From: Chloroflexia bacterium
GTDB lineage: Bacteria > Chloroflexota > Chloroflexia > DTKN01
Direction of reading: 5' to 3'
DNA length: 64,000 bases
Assembly (NCBI GenBank): GCA_016928715.1
Contig: JAFGKG010000101.1
Span: forward strand, 1 to 64,000
In this document: one piece after another, positions 55,925-64,000 of the stretch
How positions within the stretch are numbered: position 1 is the first letter of the stretch
Layout of the letters: each line of letters opens with the position of its first letter
The notes under the pieces: generated by a model
Seen by the model: only the letters and a program-made list of their open reading frames with translations
The model's database searches: none
Told to the model about the DNA's origin: nothing
Translations under genes and position numbers: made by a program

Positions 55925-56752
55925 TTACCCCTGTACCCACTTCCGGCAGCACTGCAGCATGTCCTGAAAGGCCCGCACCAGTGCCGGTCGGCTGTACAGC
56001 GGCAGGGCCAGCGGGCTCAACTCCAGGGTGATCCAGCCGTCGTAATCGTGCTCTCCCAGGATTGTCAGCAGTTGGCGCAGGGGCAGCACGCCCTGGCCGG
56101 GGGGCCGGTGGTGCGAAAAGAGGGAGCGTGGATAGGAGAAACGGGTCCAAAAGCTGCCTGGGACCACGTCGCTGAGGTGGATGTTGACCAGCAGCGGCCG
56201 CAGGGCGGCGTAGGTTTCCAGCAGGGGGAAGGGCAGGGTGTGGGCGTGGGCCGTGTCCAGGATCACGTTGCAGCCCCGGCGGCGGCAGAGTTTCAGCAGG
56301 CCGGCGGGATCGTCCAGCGGGCCCAGGGGCGTGCCCGGCTGGCGATTGCGGTTCTCCAGGGCGACCGTCGCCGCGCTGCCAACCAGGGCCTCCTGCACCG
56401 TGTCCAGCACCCGGTAAAAGTCCTGCAGGCGCGGGTCGCTCTCGCTCTGGGCGTCGGGCGCGTGCAGGACCAGGATGGGGCATTCCAGCGCCCGGGCCAA
56501 CCCGGCCAGGCGCTGCAGGCCCCTTGTAGAGCTCCCCCAACCCGGCAGCGGGATGGTCGGCGGGTGCAGGCTGGCCAGGGTCAGCTCGTGCTCCTGGGCC
56601 AGGGTGCGGACCTGGGCGGGCGGCAGGCGCACGATCCCCGGGTCCAGCGAGATTTCCAGCCCGTCAAAGCCGGCCTCCTGGGCGACCTGCATGGTCCGCG
56701 ACAGGGAGTAGACATAGAGCGAGGCGGTGGACAACAGATAACCAGTGGGCAT
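55925..56752 (-). CDS. Sugar phosphate isomerase/epimerase (xylose-isomerase-like TIM barrel)
   Basis: 'AGFDGLEISLD', 'VALENRN', 'NVILDTAHAHT', 'VNIHLSDVVPG'. Confidence 0.85.
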   Translation of the reverse strand: MPTGYLLSTASLYVYSLSRTMQVAQEAGFDGLEISLDPGIVRLPPAQVRTLAQEHELTLASLHPPTIPLPGWGSSTRGLQRLAGLARALECPILVLHAPDAQSESDPRLQDFYRVLDTVQEALVGSAATVALENRNRQPGTPLGPLDDPAGLLKLCRRRGCNVILDTAHAHTLPFPLLETYAALRPLLVNIHLSDVVPGSFWTRFSYPRSLFSHHRPPGQGVLPLRQLLTILGEHDYDGWITLELSPLALPLYSRPALVRAFQDMLQCCRKWVQG

Positions 56753-56755
56753 AGT

Positions 56756-57751
56756 TTACTTTTTCTTGCTCACCAGGAACAGCACTCCTCCCAGCAGCAC
56801 GATGCTCCAATAGTTGATCAGGCGGTCCAGCAGGGCCACGGCCAGGGCCAGGTTCTGGGGGTCCAGGACCGTGTCGGACAGAAAGAAGGGCAAAAAGCCG
56901 GTAAAGGCGGCTTCGACCGCGCCCAGGCCGGCCGGGGTAAGGGGCAGCGTCGTCAGCAGCGAGCTGACCAGGGCCATAAAGACGATCACCGGCAGGCCCA
57001 GGGGCAGGTCCTGGGGCAGCGAGCGCACCACGAAATAAAAGCGCAGGCTCTCCAGCACCCAGACGGCCAGGCTCTGCAGCAGGATCAGCGGCAGGTGGCG
57101 CCGGCCCAGAGAGAGCAGCGTGCCGGCCAAAAAGCGGTCGTAAATGTCCCGAAAGCGCTCCGGCACCCAGCGGCGCAGTGTCGGCCCGAAAAAACGCAGG
57201 CCCAGCAGGATGCCCACAGCCGCCAGCGCCAGGCCCAGCCCGCCGCCATAGACAAAGATCGAGGCCTCGCTGTTGGGAATGCGCGGCCCGAACAGGGCCA
57301 CGCTGGCCGAGACCAGGAACAAAAAGAGCATCAGCATGTCCAGCACCCGCTCGGCAAAGATGGTGCCCACCGTGCGGGACAGGTTGGCGCCGCTGGTCCG
57401 GTTGAGCAGGTAGCCCCGGTAGATGTCGCCCAACTTGGCCGGCACGACGCAGTTGGCAAACCAGGAGAGGTAGAGGATCTCGTTCAGGTCGACAAAGGAA
57501 GGGATGGGCGGCGAGGTCTCGTCCTGGGCCTTTTCCAGCAGCAGCTTCCAGCGCCAGGCGCGCAGGGGAAAGGTGAGGTAGAAGCAGAGAAAAGCCAGCC
57601 CAAAGAGCCAGGGATTGGCCTGGCGCATGTGGGTCCAGACCTGTTCCACGTCCACGTCCAGTTGCCAGACCACCAGGGCGATCAGCCCGGCCGCGACCAG
57701 GAAGGAGATGAGCGTGCGGGGGTTGAGGAAGCGGCGCTGGAGTTCCATCAT
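56756..57751 (-). CDS. Flippase-like/UPF0104 membrane protein
   Basis: Multi-TM; 'FANCVVPAKLGDIYRGYLLNRTSG', 'LPLTPAGLGAVEAAF'. Confidence 0.87.
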   Translation of the reverse strand: MMELQRRFLNPRTLISFLVAAGLIALVVWQLDVDVEQVWTHMRQANPWLFGLAFLCFYLTFPLRAWRWKLLLEKAQDETSPPIPSFVDLNEILYLSWFANCVVPAKLGDIYRGYLLNRTSGANLSRTVGTIFAERVLDMLMLFLFLVSASVALFGPRIPNSEASIFVYGGGLGLALAAVGILLGLRFFGPTLRRWVPERFRDIYDRFLAGTLLSLGRRHLPLILLQSLAVWVLESLRFYFVVRSLPQDLPLGLPVIVFMALVSSLLTTLPLTPAGLGAVEAAFTGFLPFFLSDTVLDPQNLALAVALLDRLINYWSIVLLGGVLFLVSKKK

Positions 57752-57753
57752 TA

Positions 57754-58827
57754 CTACGCCCCAATCTCGGCCAACTGCTGCGCCTGGTCCTGCAGGATCA
57801 GCGCCTCGATAATGTCCTCGATTGCCCCCTCCATGATGCCGGGCAGGTAGCTAAAGTTGTGCCGGATGCGGTGGTCGGTGACGCGGTCCTGGGGAAAGTT
57901 GTAGGTGCGGATTTTTTCGGCCCGTTCGCCGGTTCCGATCTGGGCCAGTCGGTCCTCTCCCCGCTCGCGGACGCGCTTTTCCTCCTCGATGGCATAGAGG
58001 CGTGCCCGCAGCACGGCCATGGCCTTGGCCCGGTTCTGGATCTGGGAGCGCTCGTCCTGGCAGGTCACCACCATGCCGGTGGGCAGGTGGGTGATGCGCA
58101 CGGCGCTGTCGGTGGTGTTGACGCTCTGCCCCCCGTGTCCGCCGGAGCGAAAGACGTCCACCCGCAGATCGTCGGGGTTGACCTCGATCTCGACGTCGTC
58201 CATCTCGGGCAGTACGGCCACGGTGGCGGTGGAGGTGTGGATGCGCCCGCTGGATTCGGTCACCGGCACGCGCTGCACGCGGTGCACGCCGCTCTCGTAC
58301 TTGAGCCGGCTGTAGGCCCCCCGGCCCTGGATCTCGAAAATGACCTCCTTCAAGCCCCCCAGGTCGTTGGCGTGGGTGTTGAGCAGGTCGACCTTCCAGC
58401 CCCGGGACTCGGCATAGCGGGTGTACATGCGGAACAGGTCGGCGGCAAAGAGGGCCGCCTCGTCCCCCCCGGTGCCGGCGCGGATCTCGACGATCACGTT
58501 GCGCTCATCCTTGGGGTCCTTGGGCAGCAGCAGGCGGCGCAGGCGCTCATTGAGCGACTCGATGCGTTCCTCCAGCATTTCCTTTTCCTCTGCGGCCAGC
58601 TCGGCCAGGCCCGGGTCGCTGCTGTCCAACAGTTCCTCGGCCTGCTCCAGTTGCTCCTGGGCCTCCTGGTACTCCTGGTAGGTATAGACCAACTCTTCCA
58701 GGCCGGACAGTTCGCGTCCATACTCTTGCAGCAACTGCGGATTGGTGACCACCTCGGGGTCGGACAATAGCTGCTGCAGCGTGCTATAGCGTTCGACGAC
58801 TTGGTCCAATTTTTCCAGTAACATCAT
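57754..58827 (-). CDS. prfA: Peptide chain release factor 1
   Basis: '[32 protein letters not shown]', '[27 protein letters not shown]'. Confidence 0.96.
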   Translation of the reverse strand: MMLLEKLDQVVERYSTLQQLLSDPEVVTNPQLLQEYGRELSGLEELVYTYQEYQEAQEQLEQAEELLDSSDPGLAELAAEEKEMLEERIESLNERLRRLLLPKDPKDERNVIVEIRAGTGGDEAALFAADLFRMYTRYAESRGWKVDLLNTHANDLGGLKEVIFEIQGRGAYSRLKYESGVHRVQRVPVTESSGRIHTSTATVAVLPEMDDVEIEVNPDDLRVDVFRSGGHGGQSVNTTDSAVRITHLPTGMVVTCQDERSQIQNRAKAMAVLRARLYAIEEEKRVRERGEDRLAQIGTGERAEKIRTYNFPQDRVTDHRIRHNFSYLPGIMEGAIEDIIEALILQDQAQQLAEIGA

Positions 58828-58846
58828 CAACCCTCCTGCACACAAA

Positions 58847-58892
58847 AGGCCCCAAGGACCTCTGCCCGCGAGAGAGCAGAGATCCTCAGGGC
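58847..58892 (-). terminator. Strong hairpin between small ORF and prfA (terminator/attenuator-like)
   Basis: Minus strand GGCCCTGAGGATCTCTGC...GCAGAGGTCCTTGGGGCCTTTT. Confidence 0.6.
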
Positions 58893-58902
58893 CCGCGTGC
58901 AG

Positions 58903-59145
58903 TTAAATGTCAGAGAGCAGCAGGCGTCGCAGTTCCAGTATCCGCTGGCGTTCTTCTGGGGAGAGCTTGCCCCCGGCAGCGCGGTCGGCCAGTAGGTCCA
59001 ACAATTCTTCCTGCAAGCGGCAGAATTCGTCCTCGCTCAAGGGCTCGCCTTCGCCCTCGTCGGCGTAGCGGCCCAGGTATTTGGCATAATCCCGTGTGTC
59101 GCAGAAAGGATCTGGCTTTTGTCTCATCGCCTTGCTCCAACCCAT
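58903..59145 (-). CDS. Small hypothetical acidic protein
   Basis: 80-aa ORF with plausible composition, upstream of prfA on the same strand. Confidence 0.6.
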   Translation of the reverse strand: MGWSKAMRQKPDPFCDTRDYAKYLGRYADEGEGEPLSEDEFCRLQEELLDLLADRAAGGKLSPEERQRILELRRLLLSDI

Positions 59146-59265
59146 GTTAAACCTGCCATTGTATCCTCCCTTGTATTGTACGATGGAGGACCTTGTTTGT
59201 CAAGGGCTGTCTAGATCCAGCCCTGACTCTGCCGAGAGGAGGAACCCCTTTCCTTTAATGCTTTG

Positions 59266-61281
59266 TCAATAGCCGCCTTGCCGCAGTTGTTCCTCGATCC
59301 TGTCTTGATCCAAACCTTGGCCGCCCAGGAGCCGGGGGAGTTGCTCTGCCGAGGCAGCCGTTTGTTCTATCCAATCCCGCAGTAGCGTCAAGCGGTCGTT
59401 TGTCGCCGTAACGCTGCTGGAAGCAATGTTGACCAACTCCTTGGGGTCGTTGTGCAGATCGTATAGCGCCAGTTCTTGGTCCAATAGGCCATAGATCAAC
59501 TTTTGGTGATCGTGGAGGACGGCCTTTTGGTCAAAGTAGGTGGTCAACAACATCTCACTGTAGATGGAAATGGCTGCGGGTTCCTGGCCCTGCAGTGCAC
59601 TTTTGATGCTGCGGCCCCGGGCTTCAGGGGGAATGGTGCCGCCGGCGATGTCGATCAGCGTGGGCATCAAATCGAGCAGGGGTACCGGGGTTTGAATGAC
59701 CGTACCCGGCTGCACGTAGGGCCCGCTGATGATCAGGGGAACGCGGATGATCTCTTGGTAAAAGCTGTTTCCGTGGCCAAAGCCGCCGTGTTCGAAAAAT
59801 TCCTCTCCATGGTCGGCGTGGACGACGATGAGCGTGCGATCGCTCAAGCCCAGTTCTTCGATCATGGCCACGACTTGCCCAACATGGGTGTCCACGTCGT
59901 GAATCTCGCCGGCGTACAGGGCGTGCAAGAGTTCACGCCCCTCGGGGCTCAATTCTTTGGGGCCGGCGTCGACGACCTTCCAAAAGTCGATCTGGCGCAC
60001 CAAGTCCTCATTTGGATCCGCTTCGGTGCCGGCCGGCGGTGGGGGAAAGATCTGGCTGGGGTCGTAGGGCGTGTGTGGTTCCATGTAGTAGAGCCAGAGG
60101 AAAAAGCGCCCCTCCCGGTGTTTTTGCAGAAAACGCTGGGCAAAGTGGTTGATGGCCGGCCCGTCATTGTCGGAGTCGAAACGATGGTTAAAAAGCCGCT
60201 GATAGCCCCAGCTGAAAAAGTGGCCGGCTGGGGGCAGCACTTGAAACATGCTCTTGAATAGGGGCCTCTCTTTTAGAACCTCCTCGTCAAAAGATCCCGG
60301 CACTCGCGTCCCGGCAAATTCATGGATCCCCTGCTCAAAACCATTTCCGGGCAGCAGTCCGTTGGTCAGGCAGGCGCCGGTATGGTAGCCCTGCTCCCGT
60401 AGAACCTCGGCCAGCGTTACCCGTAGTGGGTCCAATTGCAGTTGTGTGCTGACGCCGCGGTGCAACTGGACCCCCAGTTCGCTAGGGTACATTGAGGTAA
60501 TCATGGAGGCGACCGAGGGTACCGTCCAGGAGGATTGGGCGATGGCTTGTTCAAAGCGGACCCCGCCTTGTGCCAGGGCGTCGAGGTGGGGGCTAATCTC
60601 CGGGTCATAGCCATAGGCGCCCAGGTGATCGGCCCGCAGGGTGTCGATGGTGATGAGGACAATGTTGGGGCGTTCCGCGGTGGCCGGTTCGTATGGGGGG
60701 TCAGGATGGAGCCAGGCACTGCCTGCGAACCAGGCCCGATAGAGGCCCAGGCACAGCAAAATCGTGACCGATACCAGCATCAGGGCGGCCCCGCCCTGGA
60801 GCAGCAGGTTGCCCTGTTCTCGTTGCCGCTGCCAGTGGCCGGCCAAGTGGTAGCCTATCCGCCCCAGCAGCGTGCCCACCAGCACCGCGCCAACGAGCCA
60901 GATGAACTGGGGAATGCGCAGCCCGCTGCCAATGACCTGGTAGCGTTGGTTCCAAAAGGCGGCGATGGTTGTCCCACTGAGCAGACCCACATAGATGCCG
61001 ATGAGCGCGGGCAGCTTGCCCGTACGGCCGGTGACCCGCAGCAGCAGGGTGGCGATGAGGCCCATCACCGCCGCCAGCAGGCTAAAAAACAGGGCGTAAA
61101 AGGTGGTGGTGTAGAGAATGGCCAGCAGTCGGCTGGGGATGTAGGCGTATTGGGTCGTTTCCAGCACATTTCGCTCCAACATGGTGGCGGCATTGTCTAC
61201 AAAGCCGACCAACAAGCCCCAATGGAGGCCGGCCCAGAGCGCTGTTTTTAGCGGGAGGGGTCCCTGTTTTGTGCCCGTCAT
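59266..61281 (-). CDS. Membrane sulfatase-family protein (Thr at nucleophile position)
   Basis: N-terminal TMs; 'PNIVLITIDTLRADHLGAYGYDPEISPHLDALAQGG', 'WTVPSVASMITSMYP', 'VVHADHGEEF'. Confidence 0.88.
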   Translation of the reverse strand: MTGTKQGPLPLKTALWAGLHWGLLVGFVDNAATMLERNVLETTQYAYIPSRLLAILYTTTFYALFFSLLAAVMGLIATLLLRVTGRTGKLPALIGIYVGLLSGTTIAAFWNQRYQVIGSGLRIPQFIWLVGAVLVGTLLGRIGYHLAGHWQRQREQGNLLLQGGAALMLVSVTILLCLGLYRAWFAGSAWLHPDPPYEPATAERPNIVLITIDTLRADHLGAYGYDPEISPHLDALAQGGVRFEQAIAQSSWTVPSVASMITSMYPSELGVQLHRGVSTQLQLDPLRVTLAEVLREQGYHTGACLTNGLLPGNGFEQGIHEFAGTRVPGSFDEEVLKERPLFKSMFQVLPPAGHFFSWGYQRLFNHRFDSDNDGPAINHFAQRFLQKHREGRFFLWLYYMEPHTPYDPSQIFPPPPAGTEADPNEDLVRQIDFWKVVDAGPKELSPEGRELLHALYAGEIHDVDTHVGQVVAMIEELGLSDRTLIVVHADHGEEFFEHGGFGHGNSFYQEIIRVPLIISGPYVQPGTVIQTPVPLLDLMPTLIDIAGGTIPPEARGRSIKSALQGQEPAAISIYSEMLLTTYFDQKAVLHDHQKLIYGLLDQELALYDLHNDPKELVNIASSSVTATNDRLTLLRDWIEQTAASAEQLPRLLGGQGLDQDRIEEQLRQGGY

Positions 61282-61460
61282 CGATCACTCCTTTAACACA
61301 ACCGGCTATAGATCCTACTCCCCTCAATATACACCAAAAAAACCGTTCTGTCGAGTGTCCAAGCAGGGACAGCTACTACCAGATGTCCAGAGTAATGTCC
61401 GCATCCAGCATTGGCACGCCTCGGAAAATGTGGTATAATTTCTTGAAAAGAGGGGTGTCG

Positions 61461-63221
61461 ATGAAGGCGTGCTCCATGCTGTTGGTGCTGTTGCTGCTGG
61501 CTTCTGTGGGCTCGGCGGCTTGCGGGGACAATCCCCCGCCGGCGCCCGTGCCCCTGGGCCAGGGCCGTCTCGGCCAAGCCCGCCCGACGGACGGCCCCAC
61601 CCCCACCGCGCCTCCCCGTCCCCCCACCCCCGCCGCTGAACCGACTTGGCCCCCCACCCGGGAGCCGGATTCGCTCCTGCACTTGGCCCTGGCCGAGGGA
61701 GCGGCGCCGGCCTGCCTGTCCGTACCGCTGCAGGCGAAATTGGCCGCGGCCGGCTACGAGGTGGCCCCGGCCCAAGCGGATGGGCAAGCCGACCTCTACC
61801 TCGGCTACAGCCCGCCGGCCGACTTTTATCGCTGGCCGCTCAGCACGACCCAGTTCGTGCCGGTGGTCTCGTTCTGGCTGCCGCTGACCGAGGTGGCCTA
61901 TGTCGACCTGGAGCATATCTTTGCCGGACGTGTTGGCACCTGGGGCGAACTGGGCCTGGTCCGCGACGAGACTGTCGTGCCGCTGGTCCTGCAGGGCGGC
62001 CCGCCCCGGCCGCTCTCCCCGGCGCCGGCGCTGACCGTACCGGCGGCCCTGCCCGACGTGGACGCGCTGGCCGCCGCCCTGGAGCAGTATCCGGGCGGCA
62101 TCGCCCTGCTGCCTCTGGAACGGGTGGACGTGCGTTTGCGCGTCCCGCCGGTGGACGGCCGCGATCCCCTCCTGGCCGACCAAATGGACCCGCAGGACCC
62201 CCTGGCCCGCACGCTCTACCTGGCCGCCTCCCCGGCCATCGAGGCAGCGCTGTGGGCCCAACTGGAAAGCTTTGCCCACCAGCAGGCGGCCGGCCCGCCC
62301 GATCCGGCCATCGAGATTATCTTTGTCGGCGATATTATCCCGGCGCGGATGGTGGAGCAGCGCATCCTGGCCCACGGCGGCGATTACACCCGGCCCTTTG
62401 CCCAGGTGGCCGCCGGCCTGCGCCAGGGCGACCTGACCGTGGGTAACCTGGATTCGGCCCTCTCCAACGAGATCGTCCCCCCCGACGATCCCTATACCTT
62501 TTCCTTTGTGGCCAATGGCCGCTTTTGCGAGGGCCTGCGCTACGCCGGTTTCGACGCCATCAGCCTGGCCACCAATCACAGCCTGAACTATGGCGCGGAG
62601 GGCCTGTCCCATACCATCACCCTGCTCCAGGGGGCCGGCATCGTGCCCTTTGGCGCCGGCATGGACCTGCAGGAGGCCCGCCAGCCGGCCTTTTTCGAAC
62701 TCGAGGGCCTGACCTTTGCCCTGCTGGGCTACGACGACGTGGCCCATTATTACGCCGCCGGGGAGAGTTGGGCCGGCACGGCCCCCGCCGGGGCCGAATG
62801 GATGGCCGCCGACATCGCCGCCGCCCACGAACGGGCGGACGTGGTCATTCCCTATTTTCACTGGGGCTGGGAGTACAACCGGCTGCCCTCCTCGCGGCAG
62901 CGCGACCTGGCCCAGCAGGCCATTGACGCGGGGGCCGACGTGGTCGTCGGCAGTCATACCCATTGGGTACAGTCCCTGGAGCGCCGCCAGGGTGTGGCCA
63001 TTCTCTATTCGCTGGGCAATTTCGTCTTTGACCAGATGTGGTCCCTAGAGACCCGTCGAAGCGTCATCGCTCACCTGATCTTTCGCGGAAAGCGCCTGGT
63101 CAACGTGCGCCTGGAGGCGGTGCAGATCGAGGATTATCACCAGCCCCACTATATGCCGGCCGAACAGGCCGAGGAACTCTATCTTTTGTTACAGACCGCA
63201 AGTCCGGACTGGGCCCGCTAG
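61461..63221 (+). CDS. CapA-family (PGA synthesis-like) lipoprotein with extra N-terminal domain
   Basis: Lipobox 'LLLASVGSAACGD'; 'IIFVGDIIPARMV', 'TVGNLDSALSNE', 'ISLATNHSLNYG', 'VVGSHTHWVQ'. Confidence 0.9.
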   Translation: MKACSMLLVLLLLASVGSAACGDNPPPAPVPLGQGRLGQARPTDGPTPTAPPRPPTPAAEPTWPPTREPDSLLHLALAEGAAPACLSVPLQAKLAAAGYEVAPAQADGQADLYLGYSPPADFYRWPLSTTQFVPVVSFWLPLTEVAYVDLEHIFAGRVGTWGELGLVRDETVVPLVLQGGPPRPLSPAPALTVPAALPDVDALAAALEQYPGGIALLPLERVDVRLRVPPVDGRDPLLADQMDPQDPLARTLYLAASPAIEAALWAQLESFAHQQAAGPPDPAIEIIFVGDIIPARMVEQRILAHGGDYTRPFAQVAAGLRQGDLTVGNLDSALSNEIVPPDDPYTFSFVANGRFCEGLRYAGFDAISLATNHSLNYGAEGLSHTITLLQGAGIVPFGAGMDLQEARQPAFFELEGLTFALLGYDDVAHYYAAGESWAGTAPAGAEWMAADIAAAHERADVVIPYFHWGWEYNRLPSSRQRDLAQQAIDAGADVVVGSHTHWVQSLERRQGVAILYSLGNFVFDQMWSLETRRSVIAHLIFRGKRLVNVRLEAVQIEDYHQPHYMPAEQAEELYLLLQTASPDWAR

Positions 63222-63237
63222 GGCAAAAGGAGAACCC

Positions 63238-63531
63238 ATGGAAACGATTCGCAAAGAGGAATTGGTAGACCGGATCTTGGAACAAACTCGGCTCCCCAAA
63301 ACGACGATTTGGCGTGTGCTGGACGCCACCCTGGAAGAGATCGCCAAAGCGCTGGCGAACCACGAACGGGTTCACCTGTCCCGCTTTGGCACCTTTGACC
63401 TGCGTCACTATCCCGCCCGCATGGGCGTGCATCCCCGCACGGGGGAAGAGATCCCCTATCCCGAGCGCTATGCTCCCAGCTTTCGCTCCAGCCTGACCCT
63501 GAAACGGCGTATTCGGGCCGAGGAGGAGTGA
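63238..63531 (+). CDS. HU-family DNA-binding protein
   Basis: 'METIRKEELVDRILEQTRLPKTTIWRVLDATLEEIAKALANHERVHLSRFGTFDLR'. Confidence 0.93.
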   Translation: METIRKEELVDRILEQTRLPKTTIWRVLDATLEEIAKALANHERVHLSRFGTFDLRHYPARMGVHPRTGEEIPYPERYAPSFRSSLTLKRRIRAEEE

Positions 63532-63628
63532 GCGGTCTCCCAGGGGACGCGTCTGGGTCGACTTGTTTGACAGAACGGGTGCCCCCGTGTACAATGGTGC
63601 CCGCAGAGAGCTATTGGAGGTTCGCTTG

Positions 63629-64000
63629 ATGTCTTGGCGGCGCCCAGTCTATCCGTTCACGGCCCTGGTCGGCCAGGAACGGATGAAACGGGCTCTGATA
63701 TTGAATGCGATCAATCCCCGCATCGGCGGATTGTTGATCCGGGGACAAAAGGGCACAGCTAAATCCACGGCAGTGCGTGCCTTGGCCTATCTTTTACCCC
63801 AGATCGAGGTTGTCCTCGACTGTCCCTTTCACTGTCCACCCGACAATCCCGATTTGATGTGCGATCACTGCCGACAACGCCTGGAAGAGGGGCTGGATCT
63901 CCCCCGCCAGGCGCGCAAAATGCAGGTGGTGGAACTGCCCATCAACGCCTCCGAGGACCGCCTGGTCGGCTCCTTTGACCTGGAGCAGGCCATCTGCGAC
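63629..64000 (+). CDS. Magnesium/cobalt chelatase ATPase-like protein (truncated by window end)
   Basis: '[50 protein letters not shown]'. Confidence 0.9.
   Translation, partial: MSWRRPVYPFTALVGQERMKRALILNAINPRIGGLLIRGQKGTAKSTAVRALAYLLPQIEVVLDCPFHCPPDNPDLMCDHCRQRLEEGLDLPRQARKMQVVELPINASEDRLVGSFDLEQAICD

Overview
This is a 64 kb, high-GC bacterial chromosomal window. Gene content suggests Chloroflexota/Anaerolineae-like, but that is an inference and was not tested. Main blocks: (1) a chemosensory cluster (SpoIIE-type phosphatase, CheR, three MCPs, CheW, CheY, CheB, CheA, STAS protein; 3.7-15.9 kb); (2) adenine deaminase, sulfatase-like, CAP-domain, TPR and DnaB-C-like genes; (3) a glycosyltransferase/flippase cluster (25-29 kb); (4) murI/murA, Crp/Fnr, WecB/TagA, and ribBA-ribE-ribD behind an FMN riboswitch; (5) AGPS-like FAD enzyme, four-helix-bundle gene, GlpD, Rieske protein and an iPGM-like gene; (6) a chagasin-papain fusion, three tRNAs, ferredoxin, VKOR and a DsbA-like gene; (7) methylmalonyl-CoA mutase, ssb, prfA, CapA-like, HU, and a truncated Mg-chelatase ATPase. 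Most notable observations: (a) a DsbA-like gene split by an in-frame UGA exactly at the first Cys of its CxxC motif (UGYC), with a well-placed SECIS-like hairpin and a VKOR partner, so a probable selenoprotein; (b) a phosphoglycerate mutase whose halves are in circularly permuted order with almost all active-site residues retained; (c) a four-helix-bundle (S23/bAvd-like) gene bracketed by inverted heptanucleotide arrays, resembling a small mobile cassette, with a second gene-less inverted heptamer array 4.5 kb away; (d) a cysteine protease fused to its own class of inhibitor; (e) an FMN riboswitch with an extra hairpin inserted in loop L2. All functional assignments are from reading translated motifs; no database search was run.
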